A stretch of 64,000 bases of DNA from Pseudomonadota bacterium (GCA_018896025.1 JAHIND010000035.1:124001-188000); one strand, 5' to 3'. Counted from the first letter of the stretch, positions 27,345 through 38,102 are shown. A program made the numbers and translations. Notes: generated by a model not told the origin, from the sequence alone.

Positions 27345-29239
27345 GTGAACTCCGCGTCCACAACATCGTCGTCCTTGGGCTTTTGCTCGCCACCGCCGGG
27401 CTGGCCGCCGGGCTGGCCCCCGCCGGGCTGCTGGCTGCTCTGGTACAGGGTCTGGGCCATGGCGTGGGAGGCCTTCTCCAGGTTCTCGAAGGCGCTTTCC
27501 ATCTGGGCCCGGTCCTCGCTCTCCAGAGCCTTCTTGGCCTCGGTGATGGCCCCTTCCATGGAGGTCTTGGTGGCCTCGTCCAGCTTGCCCTCGTTCTCCT
27601 TGAGCAGCTTTTCGGTCTGGTAGATCAGACTGTCCAGCTTGTTCCTGGCTTCCACCGCCTGGCGCCGCTCCTTGTCCTCGTTGCTGAAGCGCTTGGCGTC
27701 GGTGACCATCTTGTCGATGTCTTCGTCGTTGAGGCCCGAGGAGGCCTTGATCTCGATGGACTGCTCCTTGCCGGTGGCCAGGTCCTTGGCGCTCACGTTG
27801 ACCATGCCGTTGGCGTCGATGTCAAAGGTGACCTCAATCTGGGGCACCCCACGGGGAGCCGGGGGCAGGCCGGTGAGCTGGAAATTGCCCAGGGTGCGGT
27901 TGTCCTTGGCGAAATCACGCTCGCCCTGCAACACGTGGATGTCCACCGCCGGCTGGCTGTCGGCCGCGGTGCTGAACACCTCGCTCTTGCGGGTGGGGAT
28001 GGTGGTGTTGCGCTCGATGAGCTTGGTCATAACCCCGCCCAGGGTCTCGATGCCCAGGCTCAGGGGAGTGACGTCCAGAAGCAGCACGTCGTTGACTTGG
28101 CCGCCCAGCACGCCGCCCTGGATGGCCGCGCCCACGGCAACCACCTCGTCGGGGTTCACGCCCTTGTGAGGCTCCTTGCCGAAGAAGGCCTTGACCATCT
28201 CCTGCACCTTGGGAATGCGGGTGGAGCCGCCCACCAGGACCACTTCGTCGATTTCCTTGGGGCTCAAGCCCGAATCGGCCAGGGCCGCCTTGCAGGGGCC
28301 CAGGGTGCGCTGCAGCTCATTGTCCACCAGGGCCTCGAATTTGGCGCGGCTCAGCTTGATGTTCAGGTGCTTGGGGCCGCTGGCGTCGGCGGTGATGAAG
28401 GGCAGGTTGACGTCGGTCTCCACCGCGCTGGACAGCTCCATCTTGGCCTTTTCCGCCGCCTCCTTGAGGCGCTGCATGGCCATGGGGTCGCCGGAGAGAT
28501 CCACGCCGGAGTCCTTTTTGAACTCGCCCACCATCCAGTCGATGATCTTCTGGTCCAGGTTGTCGCCGCCCAGGTGGGTGTCGCCGTTGGTGGCCTTGAC
28601 CTCCACCACGCCGTCACCGACCTCCAACACCGAAATGTCGAAGGTGCCGCCACCGAAGTCGAACACCGCGATGACCTCGTTGGTCTTCTTGTCCAGGCCG
28701 TAGGCCAACGCCGCCGCGGTAGGCTCGTTGATGATGCGCTTGACCTCCAGGCCCGCGATCTTGCCCGCGTCCTTGGTGGCCTGGCGCTGGGAGTCGTTGA
28801 AGTAGGCGGGCACGGTGATCACCGCCGCGTGCACCTTCTCGCCCAGGTAGTCCTCAGCCGCCTTTTTGAGCTTGCCCAGGATCATGGCGCTGACCTCGGG
28901 GGGCGAATACTCCTTGCCCTGGGCCTCGATCTTCACCTGGTCCGCCCCGGTGTCCACTATCTTGTAGGGCACCTGCTTGATCTCTTCGGCCACCTCGGAG
29001 AAGCGGCGTCCCATGAAGCGCTTGATGCTGTAGACGGTGTTGGTGGGGTTGGTCACCGCTTGGCGCTTGGCAGCGGCACCCACCAGGCGCTCGCCCTTGT
29101 CGGTGAAGGCCACTACGCTGGGGGTGGTGCGGTTGCCTTCCTCGTTGGTGATAACCTTGGCCTCGCCGCCTTCCATTACCGCCACCACGCTGTTGGTGGT
29201 GCCCAAGTCGATTCCGATAATTTTTTCGTTGCCTGCCAT
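27335..29239 (-). CDS. dnaK: Molecular chaperone DnaK (Hsp70)
   Basis: [45 protein letters not shown]... Confidence 0.98.
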   Translation of the reverse strand: MAGNEKIIGIDLGTTNSVVAVMEGGEAKVITNEEGNRTTPSVVAFTDKGERLVGAAAKRQAVTNPTNTVYSIKRFMGRRFSEVAEEIKQVPYKIVDTGADQVKIEAQGKEYSPPEVSAMILGKLKKAAEDYLGEKVHAAVITVPAYFNDSQRQATKDAGKIAGLEVKRIINEPTAAALAYGLDKKTNEVIAVFDFGGGTFDISVLEVGDGVVEVKATNGDTHLGGDNLDQKIIDWMVGEFKKDSGVDLSGDPMAMQRLKEAAEKAKMELSSAVETDVNLPFITADASGPKHLNIKLSRAKFEALVDNELQRTLGPCKAALADSGLSPKEIDEVVLVGGSTRIPKVQEMVKAFFGKEPHKGVNPDEVVAVGAAIQGGVLGGQVNDVLLLDVTPLSLGIETLGGVMTKLIERNTTIPTRKSEVFSTAADSQPAVDIHVLQGERDFAKDNRTLGNFQLTGLPPAPRGVPQIEVTFDIDANGMVNVSAKDLATGKEQSIEIKASSGLNDEDIDKMVTDAKRFSNEDKERRQAVEARNKLDSLIYQTEKLLKENEGKLDEATKTSMEGAITEAKKALESEDRAQMESAFENLEKASHAMAQTLYQSSQQPGGGQPGGQPGGGEQKPKDDDVVDAEFTEH

Positions 29240-29538
29240 GGTTACTCTTTACCTCCTCGAATTGATATCTTGACGGCCCCCGCGGGGCGAGGGCTTAATC
29301 TTTTCCTAACTTTGACAACTCGCTGTAAAAAGCGCGTTGGAGCCAAATCACACTCTTCAAAATAAGTCGCAATGGGCCATAGTCAAGTCTTACCGGGCGG
29401 ATAAATGCGCTTAAGGGCTTTTTTCCAACCCCGCCGATTGCTTATAGTGGAACTGTACTTACTTTATTACGTAAATGTAGTCCGCCGGGGCTATGGGGGC
29501 TCCAGCGGGCAGGTCGGATATTTAGGAGATTTACAGCC

Positions 29539-29961
29539 ATGACCCGAGACTACTCCCCGCCCGGTGAGGCCCTAAGGGCGCATATGCGCAGGCTTTTGCA
29601 CAATATGGAGCGGCCCGAGATGAGTGGCGACAACGGGGCCTGGGCTCCGGCGGTGGACATCGTGGAAACCACCGAGGCGATCATCATCATCGCCGACTTG
29701 GCCGGGGTGGAGCGCCCGGCCCTCAAGATCATGGTGGATGATCAGGTGGTGCGCCTGTTCGGCCGCCGCGAACCCACCCTGAGGGTGGCCGGGGCCCGCT
29801 ACCACCGCATGGAGATAGAAACCGGCGAGTTCGTACGATCTTTCAGGATGACGGTGCCCATCGTGCCCGACCGGGTGGAGGCCAGCCTATCCGACGGACT
29901 GTTGAGGATAGTCTTGCCCAAGCGCACGCGTACGGCCAGTGTCGAGGTTCAGGCTGTCTAG
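29539..29961 (+). CDS. Hsp20/alpha-crystallin family small heat shock protein
   Basis: WAPAVDIVETTEAIIIIADLAGVERPALKIMVDDQVVRLFGRRE...RSFRMTVPIVPDRVEASLSDGLLRIVLPK. Confidence 0.9.
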   Translation: MTRDYSPPGEALRAHMRRLLHNMERPEMSGDNGAWAPAVDIVETTEAIIIIADLAGVERPALKIMVDDQVVRLFGRREPTLRVAGARYHRMEIETGEFVRSFRMTVPIVPDRVEASLSDGLLRIVLPKRTRTASVEVQAV

Positions 29962-29980
29962 TTCTACAAGTGAGCAAATC

Positions 29981-32530
29981 ATGAGCAACGCAAATCTGCT
30001 TTTACCCGAAGATTCCGTAAACGTCAGCATCGGCGACGGAGCGGACCTTGCCGAGACCCTGCTGGGCCGTCGGCCTCCCCTGCCCAAGCTGCTGCCCCTG
30101 TTGGCGGTCAAGGATATGAGCATGTTCCCCCGCATGGTCCTGCCCATGCTGGTCTCCGACCACCGCCACCAGGGCCTGGTGGACGAGGTCTTGAGCGGAG
30201 ACAAGATCGTGGGCCTGGTGGCCCTGAAGGGGGACATCAACTCCGAGGAGGTGAAGGGCATCTCCGACCTCCACCAGATAGGCGTGGCCGCGCTGATTTT
30301 GCAGATGGCCAAGAGCGAAAAGGACGGTTTGCGCCTGGTGGCCCAGGGGCTCACCCGCTTCAGGGTGCTGGGGCTGCTGCGCACCGAGCCCTATCTCATG
30401 GCCCAGGTGGAGGCGGTGGAGGACATCGTCACCGACGACCTGGAGAGCAAGGCCCTACTCAACAACCTGCGCTCGCTGTTCCGCCGAGTGCTGGAGCTGG
30501 CGCCCCATCTGCCCGACGAACTGGGCTCCCTGGTGGCCAGCGTGGACCATCCCGGCGCCCTGTGCGACATGGTGGCCAGTGCCATGAGCATCAGCGCCGA
30601 AGAGCGCCAGAGCATCGTGGAGGCCCTGGACGTGAGCGAGCGCCTGCGCCGGGTCACCACTCTGCTCAACCGCGAGATCCAGGTGCTGGAGCTGGGCAGC
30701 AAGATTCAGGACCAGGTCAAGGAAGGTCTGGACAAGACCCAGCGCGAGTACTACCTGCGCCAGCAGCTAAAGGCCATCAAGGAGGAGCTGGGCGAAGGCG
30801 AGAGCGAGGGCGGCGAAACCGACGACCTGCGCCTGCGCCTGGAAGAAAAGGCCCTGCCCGAGGAGGCGCGGGCCGAGGCCGAGCGCGAACTCAAGCGCCT
30901 GGACGGCATGCACTCCTCCAGCGCCGAGTACAACGTCATCACCACCTATCTTGACTGGATACTGAACCTGCCCTGGGAAGAGCAGACCGAGGACCACCTG
31001 GACATCAAGGCGGCGCGGGCCATCCTGGAGGCGGACCACTACGACCTGGACAAGGTGAAGCGGCGCATCCTGGAATACCTGGCGGTGCGCAAGCTAAACC
31101 CCAATATGAAGGGTCCCATCCTTTGCTTCGTGGGCCCTCCCGGCGTGGGCAAGACCTCCCTGGGCCGTTCCATCGCCCGGGCCATAGGACGCGAGTTCGT
31201 GCGCATCAGCCTGGGCGGGGTGCGCGACGAGGCCGAGATTCGCGGCCACCGGCGCACCTACGTGGGGGCCATGCCCGGGCGCATCGTGCAGAGCCTTCGG
31301 AGGGCGGGCAGCCGCAACCCGGTGTTAATGCTGGACGAGGTGGACAAGGTGGGGGCCGACTTTAGGGGCGACCCCTCCAGCGCCCTTTTGGAGGTGCTGG
31401 ACCCGGAGCAGAACTTCAGCTTCAGCGACCACTACTTGGACCTGCCCTTTGACCTGTCCAAGGTGATGTTCGTGACCACGGCCAACGTGCTGGACACCAT
31501 CCCCGCGCCACTGCGCGACCGTATGGAGATCATCGAGATCCCCGGCTACACCGCCGAGGACAAGCTCAAGATCGCCAAGCGCTACCTGGTGCCCCGCCAA
31601 CGCACGGAGCACGGCCTGAGCGCCAAGCAGCTCAGCATCAGCGACGCGGCCCTGACCCTGCTCATCACCGGCTACACCCGGGAGGCGGGGCTGAGGAACC
31701 TGGAGCGGGAGATCGGCTCCCTGTGCCGCTGGGCCGCGCGGGCCATCGCCGAGGGCGAGACCAAGGCGGTGAAGATAAACAAGCCCGAAGTGGCCGAGGT
31801 GTTGGGGCCCCAGCGCATCCTGCCCGACACCGCCCTGCGCACCGCCGTGCCCGGCGTGGCCACCGGCCTGGCCTGGACCCCCTCGGGCGGGGACATCCTG
31901 TTCGTGGAGGCCAGCCGCATGCCCGGCAAGGGCTCCCTGGTGCTCACCGGCCAGTTGGGTGAGGTGATGAAGGAGTCGGCCCAGGCGGCGGTGACCTACC
32001 TTCGGGCCAACGCCTCGGCCTGCGGCCTGGAGGACAACTTCAACGCCGAGAGCGACATCCACATCCACGTGCCCGCCGGGGCCATCCCCAAGGACGGCCC
32101 CAGCGCCGGGGTGACCCTGTTCACCGCCCTGCTCTCCCTGTTCAGCGGCCGCCCGGTCAAGAGCGACGTGGCCATGACCGGCGAGATCACCCTCAGGGGC
32201 ATGGTGCTGCCGGTGGGGGGCATCAAGGAAAAGATCCTGGCCGCCCATAGGGCAGGCATCAAGACGGTGATTATGCCCGCGGCCAACGAGCGCGACCTGG
32301 TGGACGTGCCGGACAACGTGAAGAAGAAGCTGACCTTCCACTTCGCCGAGCGCATCGGCCAGCTGGAGGCCTGGGCCCTGGAGCCCCTCAAGGCCAAGAA
32401 GCAGGCCAAGCCCAAGGCAACGCGCCAGGCCGGAGCCAAGAAGCCGGCCAAGGCCAAGCGGGCCAAGAAGGCGCAGGCCTCGGGGAGCGCTTCTACCGAG
32501 AAGAAGGCGGCCAAGCAGAGCAAGAAATAG
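29981..32530 (+). CDS. lon: ATP-dependent protease Lon (S16), with Lys/Ala-rich C-terminal tail
   Basis: GPPGVGKTSLGRSIARAIGREFVRISLGGVRDEAEIRGHRRTYVGAMPGRI; KDGPSAGVTLFTALLSL catalytic Ser. Confidence 0.98.
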   Translation: MSNANLLLPEDSVNVSIGDGADLAETLLGRRPPLPKLLPLLAVKDMSMFPRMVLPMLVSDHRHQGLVDEVLSGDKIVGLVALKGDINSEEVKGISDLHQIGVAALILQMAKSEKDGLRLVAQGLTRFRVLGLLRTEPYLMAQVEAVEDIVTDDLESKALLNNLRSLFRRVLELAPHLPDELGSLVASVDHPGALCDMVASAMSISAEERQSIVEALDVSERLRRVTTLLNREIQVLELGSKIQDQVKEGLDKTQREYYLRQQLKAIKEELGEGESEGGETDDLRLRLEEKALPEEARAEAERELKRLDGMHSSSAEYNVITTYLDWILNLPWEEQTEDHLDIKAARAILEADHYDLDKVKRRILEYLAVRKLNPNMKGPILCFVGPPGVGKTSLGRSIARAIGREFVRISLGGVRDEAEIRGHRRTYVGAMPGRIVQSLRRAGSRNPVLMLDEVDKVGADFRGDPSSALLEVLDPEQNFSFSDHYLDLPFDLSKVMFVTTANVLDTIPAPLRDRMEIIEIPGYTAEDKLKIAKRYLVPRQRTEHGLSAKQLSISDAALTLLITGYTREAGLRNLEREIGSLCRWAARAIAEGETKAVKINKPEVAEVLGPQRILPDTALRTAVPGVATGLAWTPSGGDILFVEASRMPGKGSLVLTGQLGEVMKESAQAAVTYLRANASACGLEDNFNAESDIHIHVPAGAIPKDGPSAGVTLFTALLSLFSGRPVKSDVAMTGEITLRGMVLPVGGIKEKILAAHRAGIKTVIMPAANERDLVDVPDNVKKKLTFHFAERIGQLEAWALEPLKAKKQAKPKATRQAGAKKPAKAKRAKKAQASGSASTEKKAAKQSKK

Positions 32531-32578
32531 ACGCAAAAAACCACTTCCGCCCGACGGCGGAACGGCTAAAGCTCATGG

Positions 32579-32612
32579 GACCGCCCCCAACGGGGGCGGT
32601 CTCTTTATTTTT
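32579..32612 (+). terminator. Rho-independent terminator downstream of lon
   Basis: GACCGCCCCCAACGGGGGCGGTCTCTTTATTTTTT. Confidence 0.9.
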
Positions 32613-32618
32613 TGAGGG

Positions 32619-32831
32619 TTAGGACTCCAGGACGAAAATCACTTCCATGCGGACCCGGTACTCCAGCACCTTGCCGTCCACCATGGAAATGTTTTGATCC
32701 TGCACCTTGAAGCCGGTGATGCCTCGCAAGGTGGCGTTGGCCCGGCTGATGCCCGCCGCTACGGCATCGTCGAAGCTGGTGGGGCTGCCGGCGATGATCT
32801 CGGTGACTCGGGCTACTCTTTTCTCTGCCAT
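32619..32831 (-). CDS. Dodecin family protein
   Basis: 70 aa; VARVTEIIAGSPTSFDDAVAAGISRANATLRGITGFKVQDQNISMVDGKVLEYRVRMEVIF. Confidence 0.93.
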   Translation of the reverse strand: MAEKRVARVTEIIAGSPTSFDDAVAAGISRANATLRGITGFKVQDQNISMVDGKVLEYRVRMEVIFVLES

Positions 32832-33031
32832 GACTTCCCTCCACCCCCCACGGGGTATAAATGGTTCATGGGTGTGTGAATCAGGATGCCATGTTTTGCT
32901 CTCTTCGTATCAGGGTAACACGGTGAAAATTCGGCAAACAAGATTAATCAACCGGCAGTGGTTCAAACTGGGGGGCCTATCAGGCACATCCCCGGTTGCC
33001 AAGCGGTCCCCGTGGCGCTAGCTTTGGAACC

Positions 33032-33886
33032 ATGAAACTCATCGATCTGCACACCCACTCCACGGCCAGCGACGGCACCCTGCCTCCGGCCCAGGTGGCC
33101 CGGGCGGCGGCGGAAGCCGGTTTGGCCGCGGTGGCCCTCACCGACCACGACACCACCGAAGGCCTGGCCGAGTTCATGGCGGCGGCAACGCCCGGCGGCC
33201 CGGAGCTGGTGCCCGGCGTGGAGCTGAGCGTGGAGCGCCCCGGCGGGGGCTCCATGCACTTGGTGGGGCTGTGGGTGGACCCGGCCGAGCCCCGCTTCAA
33301 GCAGGGACTGGAGCGGGTGCAGACCGCCCGGCTGGAGCGCAATCCCAAGATCGTGGCCCGCCTGCAAGAGCTGGGGGTGGAGATCACCCTGGACGAGGTG
33401 ACCGCCGCGGCTGGGGGCGGCCAGGTGGGGCGGCCCCACTTCGCCCAGGTGCTGGTGGACAAGGGAGTGGTGGGGGGCCCCGGCGAGGCCTTCGGCCGCT
33501 TCCTGAAGCGGGGCGCCCCGGCCTATATGGACAAGGAGCGCCTCACCCCCGGCCAGGCCATGGAGCTTATCCGGGGGGCGGGCGGGGTGAGCGTCCTGGC
33601 CCACCCCGGCCTGCTGGAGCTGCACCCGGCGGTGCTGGAGCAGTTGGTCAAGGACCTGAAAGACCAGGGGCTGATGGGCCTGGAGGCCTACTACTCCGAG
33701 CACAACCCCTCCCAGGAGCGCCGCCTGCTGGATATGGCCGCCCGCCTGGGCCTGGTGGTGAGCGGGGGCAGCGACTTCCACGGCCACAACAAGCCCGGCA
33801 TCCGCCTAGGCGCGGGGCAAGGAACCCTGCGGGTGCCCGCCACAATCCTGGCCGGGCTCAAACAGGCGCGGGACGCCCTGGGCTAG
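33032..33886 (+). CDS. PHP domain-containing phosphoesterase
   Basis: MKLIDLHTHSTASDGTLPPAQVARAAAEAGLAAVALTDHDTTEGLAEF; SGGSDFHG. Confidence 0.92.
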   Translation: MKLIDLHTHSTASDGTLPPAQVARAAAEAGLAAVALTDHDTTEGLAEFMAAATPGGPELVPGVELSVERPGGGSMHLVGLWVDPAEPRFKQGLERVQTARLERNPKIVARLQELGVEITLDEVTAAAGGGQVGRPHFAQVLVDKGVVGGPGEAFGRFLKRGAPAYMDKERLTPGQAMELIRGAGGVSVLAHPGLLELHPAVLEQLVKDLKDQGLMGLEAYYSEHNPSQERRLLDMAARLGLVVSGGSDFHGHNKPGIRLGAGQGTLRVPATILAGLKQARDALG

Positions 33887-33888
33887 AA

Positions 33889-34287
33889 TCACTTCTTCCA
33901 GTTAAAGACGATTTTTTTGACCAGGAACGGATCGATGGTCTGAGCCTGTAGGCTGTTGTCTATGGGGTTTCTGCTGTGATAGTGGATCATGTCCGTGTAG
34001 CAGACTCCCATCTGTCCGACGACGTTGAAGCTCTTGCCCTTGGTGTTCACCAGGGTGACGGTGTTGTCGTTGTTGTAGGTCAGGCTCTTCACGTCGCTCA
34101 TGGGAACCTTGCTCTCCGAGTCCTCGTACATGAACGGATAGCTGTCCATGAGCTTGTCGAAACGCTCCACGACGATTTGCTGTCCCTGGTTGTCGATGAT
34201 CAGGCCGCTGGGGGCCAGGCCTCCGGCCAGGCACAGGGCGGTCGGCAGCAACAGGGCCAAGGCCAGAGCCAGGATGATTTTGCGCAT
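33889..34287 (-). CDS. Small secreted protein of unknown function
   Basis: MRKIILALALALLLPTALCLAGG signal peptide; no family recognised. Confidence 0.6.
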   Translation of the reverse strand: MRKIILALALALLLPTALCLAGGLAPSGLIIDNQGQQIVVERFDKLMDSYPFMYEDSESKVPMSDVKSLTYNNDNTVTLVNTKGKSFNVVGQMGVCYTDMIHYHSRNPIDNSLQAQTIDPFLVKKIVFNWKK

Positions 34288-34426
34288 CTGTATTTTCCTC
34301 CCAACCCGCCGCAGTGGGGGCTTTGCCATTTTAACCGGGGATGAGCCCCCTGGGTCAATGGCCTCGCCAGGCTTGCCTTGATTATGCCGGATTTTATAAA
34401 ATTCGGACAAGCAAAGGGAGGGTGGC

Positions 34427-35224
34427 ATGCGTTTAACCGTGTTGGGATCGGGCACCTGCGAGCTGCGGGCCGAGCGCTCCAGCCCGGCCTACTGGCTGCG
34501 GGCCGGGGGCCTGGGCATCCTCATGGACCTGGGCATGGGGACCTGGCGCCGCCTCCTGGACGGCGGGCACCAGGCGGCCGAGGTGAACGCGGTGATCATC
34601 AGCCACCCCCACCCGGACCACATGGCCGACCTTATCCCCCTGCTGTTCGCCCTGAAGTACGACCCTGAGCTGGCCGCCCAGGCCCGCATCACCCTGCTGG
34701 CCCACCAGGGGCTGGAGCCCCTGCTATCGGCCCTGAACCAGGCCTGGAGCAACTGGCTTAACCCGCCGCCCGAGGTGCTGACCCGGTGCCGGCTGGAGCC
34801 GGGCGGCCGGGCCCGGTTGGGCGGGGTGGAGATAGCCACCGCCCCGGCGGTGCACCACCCCCACAGCCTGGCCTGGCGATTGGAGGCGGGCGGCCGCAGC
34901 TTGGTCTACCTGGGCGACAGCGAGGCCTCCGACGGCCTGGCCCGCTTCGCCCAGGGCGCGGACCTTCTCATCTGCCACTGCGCGGGCACCGACCAGGAGC
35001 CCAAGCCGGGCCATCTGCACCCCGCCGCCTGCGGCGAGCTGGCCGCCGAAGCCCAGGTGGGGGCCCTTTTGCTCAGCCACTTCTACCGGACGGTGGACCC
35101 CCAGCAGGCGGCGGCCTCGGCCTCCGGCTACTTCAGCGGTAAGATATGGGCCGCCTACGACGGCCTGCAACTGGAGCTGACCGCCGGCGGAGTAATTGGG
35201 CCACAAGAGGCTTGCGCTGATTAG
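34427..35224 (+). CDS. MBL-fold metallo-hydrolase (RNase Z-like)
   Basis: MRLTVLGSGTCELRAERSSPAYWLRAGG...VIISHPHPDHMADLIPLLFAL. Confidence 0.88.
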   Translation: MRLTVLGSGTCELRAERSSPAYWLRAGGLGILMDLGMGTWRRLLDGGHQAAEVNAVIISHPHPDHMADLIPLLFALKYDPELAAQARITLLAHQGLEPLLSALNQAWSNWLNPPPEVLTRCRLEPGGRARLGGVEIATAPAVHHPHSLAWRLEAGGRSLVYLGDSEASDGLARFAQGADLLICHCAGTDQEPKPGHLHPAACGELAAEAQVGALLLSHFYRTVDPQQAAASASGYFSGKIWAAYDGLQLELTAGGVIGPQEACAD

Positions 35225-35569
35225 GGCAAGGTTTCCCAGGGATTATAAGGCCTTTTTGCCTTGACACTATTAGCGATGCTTTGATAGCGTCATTTTTGTA
35301 AGTAGCTTCAATGTAGCTATGTTGCCCTGGCATCCCTCCCCAAGAAAGGTGATGCATGGTCCCCAGGCGCGATGACGGCACTCCAGCGTGGTGCATGGCC
35401 TTTTTCCCCGTTGTACCGAAGTGGTGATCATTCCCCGCCCGGCGCGGTGTTGTCTTGCCGCGACCCCTTGCCGGCTGGCCCAAAAGGCGGCAGGACTTGC
35501 ATTTGAGGGTCAAAAAAAGGCAGTATTGAATAGTTTCTCTTTGACCCACAGCATTCTTAGAGGGTGACC

Positions 35570-36061
35570 ATGAAAAGCAAGGTTCTTATTCCCGTGGACA
35601 CCGCCCGCAACTCCATCACCGCCGAGGAGTACGCCATCAAACTGAGTTGGCGCATGCCCCTGGCGGTCACGCTGCTCAACGTGGTCAATACCAAGCGCCT
35701 GGAGCAGCACGGCATTAGCCCCGACGACCAGAATCGCATCAAGGATTCCATGCGCAAGAGGGCTGAAAAGGTGCTCGCCGCGGCGGCCGAACCCTTCCAA
35801 AAAGCGGACGTTGAATATGAAACCCGCATCGAGGAGGGTCAACCGGCGGTGGTTATCTGCCGGGAAGCGGAAGAGGGCGGCTACGAAATGGTCATCCTGC
35901 CCCAAAGCGGATTCAGCGAATTGGAAGAGATTTTGGGCGGTAGTGTTGTTCACAACGTGTTATGGAAATGCAAGACGCCTATCCTTCTGGTCAAACACAG
36001 CCAGCAGCAGCTTGAGGACCAACGTAAGAAACTGGCTCAGAGTGAGCTTTTGCCCCGCTAG
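35570..36061 (+). CDS. Universal stress protein (UspA family)
   Basis: MKSKVLIPVDTARNSITAEEYAIKLSWRMPLAVTLLNVVNTKRL...GSVVHNVLWKCKTPILLVKH. Confidence 0.9.
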   Translation: MKSKVLIPVDTARNSITAEEYAIKLSWRMPLAVTLLNVVNTKRLEQHGISPDDQNRIKDSMRKRAEKVLAAAAEPFQKADVEYETRIEEGQPAVVICREAEEGGYEMVILPQSGFSELEEILGGSVVHNVLWKCKTPILLVKHSQQQLEDQRKKLAQSELLPR

Positions 36062-36258
36062 GCCCCGGCCTGGCGAAGCGGCTTTTCAAAGACTCTCAAG
36101 GCAATAGAGCGCCCACGGAAGGAGGAGGCAAAACACGGGCGCTTACTCCATGGCCTATGGAGGCCCCCGGCGGCGCGGTGCGCCCCGGCTCGCAGGGCCT
36201 GCTTTGAGAAATCCATGCGTTGTGTGTACTCGCCAAGCGAATCGAAAAGGGAGGGGTT

Positions 36259-37338
36259 ATGCGTTTTTCCAAAGTATTTGTGGTGCTGGTAGTGGCCTTG
36301 GCGGCGATCGCCCTGGTGGCTCCGGCGGCCATGGCCAAGAAGCCGTCCGTGGAGAAGTGGAAGCCGGCCTTCGACTATTCCGGCGCCAAGTATAAGATCA
36401 AGGTCTCCAACGTTTCTCACCCGGCCATCAAGGGCGTCTACGCCGGATTCGCCATCCGCGACGCCCTGTGGAAGGCCACCAAAGGCCAGATCTACTTCGA
36501 ATACCTGCCCTTCTCCATGTTGGGCGGCGAGGTGGAGGTCTTAAACCAGTTGCAGATGGGCGCTATCCAGGGCATGGCCGTGTCCTCGGTGGCCAGCACC
36601 AACCTGGGCCCCCGCATGGGCCTGGTCAACCTGCCTTTCTTGGTCAACTCCTACGAGAAGCTGGACAAGTTCATCGCCAACAAGAAGCTGTTCCAGCACT
36701 TCCTGGACGGCATGGAGCACCAGGGCATCATGGGCCTGGATGTGACCGCCTATGGCCGCTACGGCTGGGCCACCACCGTCCCGGTGAAGAACATCGCCGA
36801 CGCCAAGCAGGTGAAGTTCCGCATCGCCGAGGCAGCGGTCAATAAGCTGCTCTACAAGTCCTGGGGCTTCAACCCCGTGGTCATGCCCTGGCCGGATGTG
36901 CCCACCGCACTGAAGCAGGGCGTCATCACCGGTTTGGACCACACCCTGATCGTGTGCTACCTGACTAAAAAGTTCGAGGTAGCCAAGAACTTCACCCCCG
37001 TCAATTACGCTCAAGGCCTGTTCATCTGGATCTTCAACAAGGCTTGGTTCAAGTCTCTGCCCGCCGACCTGCAAGCCACCTTCACCAAGGTGGTCAACGA
37101 GCAATGCGCCATCTACCGCAACGAGTGCAAGGCTCAGGAGGCCGCAGCCAAGAAGGGCGCCATTGAGAAGTCCGGCGTGAAATTCTGGGAGCTGTCCAAG
37201 AAGGACCTGAACACCCTGCAGTATCAGGGCAACGTGGTCCATCAGCAGTTCGCCAAGGAGATCGGCCCGCAGTACCTGGGCCAGGTCCAGGACTTCCTGG
37301 GCTACAAGATCACCAACGACATGGGCGGCAAGCAGTAA
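36259..37338 (+). CDS. TRAP transporter substrate-binding protein (DctP family)
   Basis: Signal peptide plus GQIYFEYLPFSMLGGEVEVLNQLQMGAIQGMAVSSVASTNLGPRMGLVNLPFL. Confidence 0.93.
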   Translation: MRFSKVFVVLVVALAAIALVAPAAMAKKPSVEKWKPAFDYSGAKYKIKVSNVSHPAIKGVYAGFAIRDALWKATKGQIYFEYLPFSMLGGEVEVLNQLQMGAIQGMAVSSVASTNLGPRMGLVNLPFLVNSYEKLDKFIANKKLFQHFLDGMEHQGIMGLDVTAYGRYGWATTVPVKNIADAKQVKFRIAEAAVNKLLYKSWGFNPVVMPWPDVPTALKQGVITGLDHTLIVCYLTKKFEVAKNFTPVNYAQGLFIWIFNKAWFKSLPADLQATFTKVVNEQCAIYRNECKAQEAAAKKGAIEKSGVKFWELSKKDLNTLQYQGNVVHQQFAKEIGPQYLGQVQDFLGYKITNDMGGKQ

Positions 37339-37358
37339 AGCAAACCGTATGAAAGCCT

Positions 37359-37385
37359 CGGGCCGGGGGCTCCGCCCCCGGCCCG
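37359..37385 (+). terminator. 12-bp perfect GC hairpin in the dctP-dctQ intercistronic region
   Basis: CGGGCCGGGGGC-TCC-GCCCCCGGCCCG, no T tract. Confidence 0.6.
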
Positions 37386-37439
37386 GCTCCCACCTCTGGG
37401 CTGACGGCGCGTCAAGCGCCGCGAAGGAAACCGCGACAT

Positions 37440-38102
37440 ATGGCACAAGGGCGGACATACCTTTTCGGCTGGGTGGCAGTGGCCTGCATCGCCGCGGCCG
37501 CCGTGCTGGGCTATTTCCTGTTGCACTTAAAAGGGCTTACCTGGGGAGCCATCTCCATTTGGGGATTTTTCATGCTCGTCGCCGCCTTCACCGGCAACTG
37601 GGACCGCTTTCTGCGCTTCCAAGACAAGGGCCTCACCTTCTTTGAGGAATGGACCCTTTATTTAGCGGTGATGGTCGGGTTGGTCTCCCTGTTCATAAAC
37701 GTGATCCTGCGCTATGTATTTTCCTACTCCATGTCCTGGTCCGAGGAACTGATACGCGAACTTATCATCCTCACCACCTTTGTGGGCCTGGCCCCGGCCA
37801 TTAAAAACCGGTCCATGATCACTATCGACGCGCTGGTGCAGATCGTGCCGCGCCTACGCGCCCCCCTGACCTATTTCAGCCATTTTTCGGTGCTGCTCTT
37901 CTCGGCGATCATCACCAAGTTCGGCATCGACATGGCCCTTATGCAGGAGCGGACATCCCAGGAAACCATCATCTTGGAGATTCCCCTGGTCATCCTTTAC
38001 CTGATTCTGCCTCTCATGGGAGTGACCATGGGGGTGCGCACCGTCCAGGTGCTGTGGTGGGATTTCCAAGAGGGACGATCCAAGAATGAAGCCGCAGGGT
38101 AG
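37440..38102 (+). CDS. TRAP transporter small permease (DctQ)
   Basis: FINVILRYVFSYSMSWSEELIRELIILTTFVGLAPAIKNRSMITIDALVQ. Confidence 0.92.
   Translation: MAQGRTYLFGWVAVACIAAAAVLGYFLLHLKGLTWGAISIWGFFMLVAAFTGNWDRFLRFQDKGLTFFEEWTLYLAVMVGLVSLFINVILRYVFSYSMSWSEELIRELIILTTFVGLAPAIKNRSMITIDALVQIVPRLRAPLTYFSHFSVLLFSAIITKFGIDMALMQERTSQETIILEIPLVILYLILPLMGVTMGVRTVQVLWWDFQEGRSKNEAAG

Noticed and set aside
27317-29365. 682-aa + strand ORF antisense to dnaK
   Set aside because: Composition artefact of a GC-rich coding strand; dnaK on the opposite strand is unambiguous.
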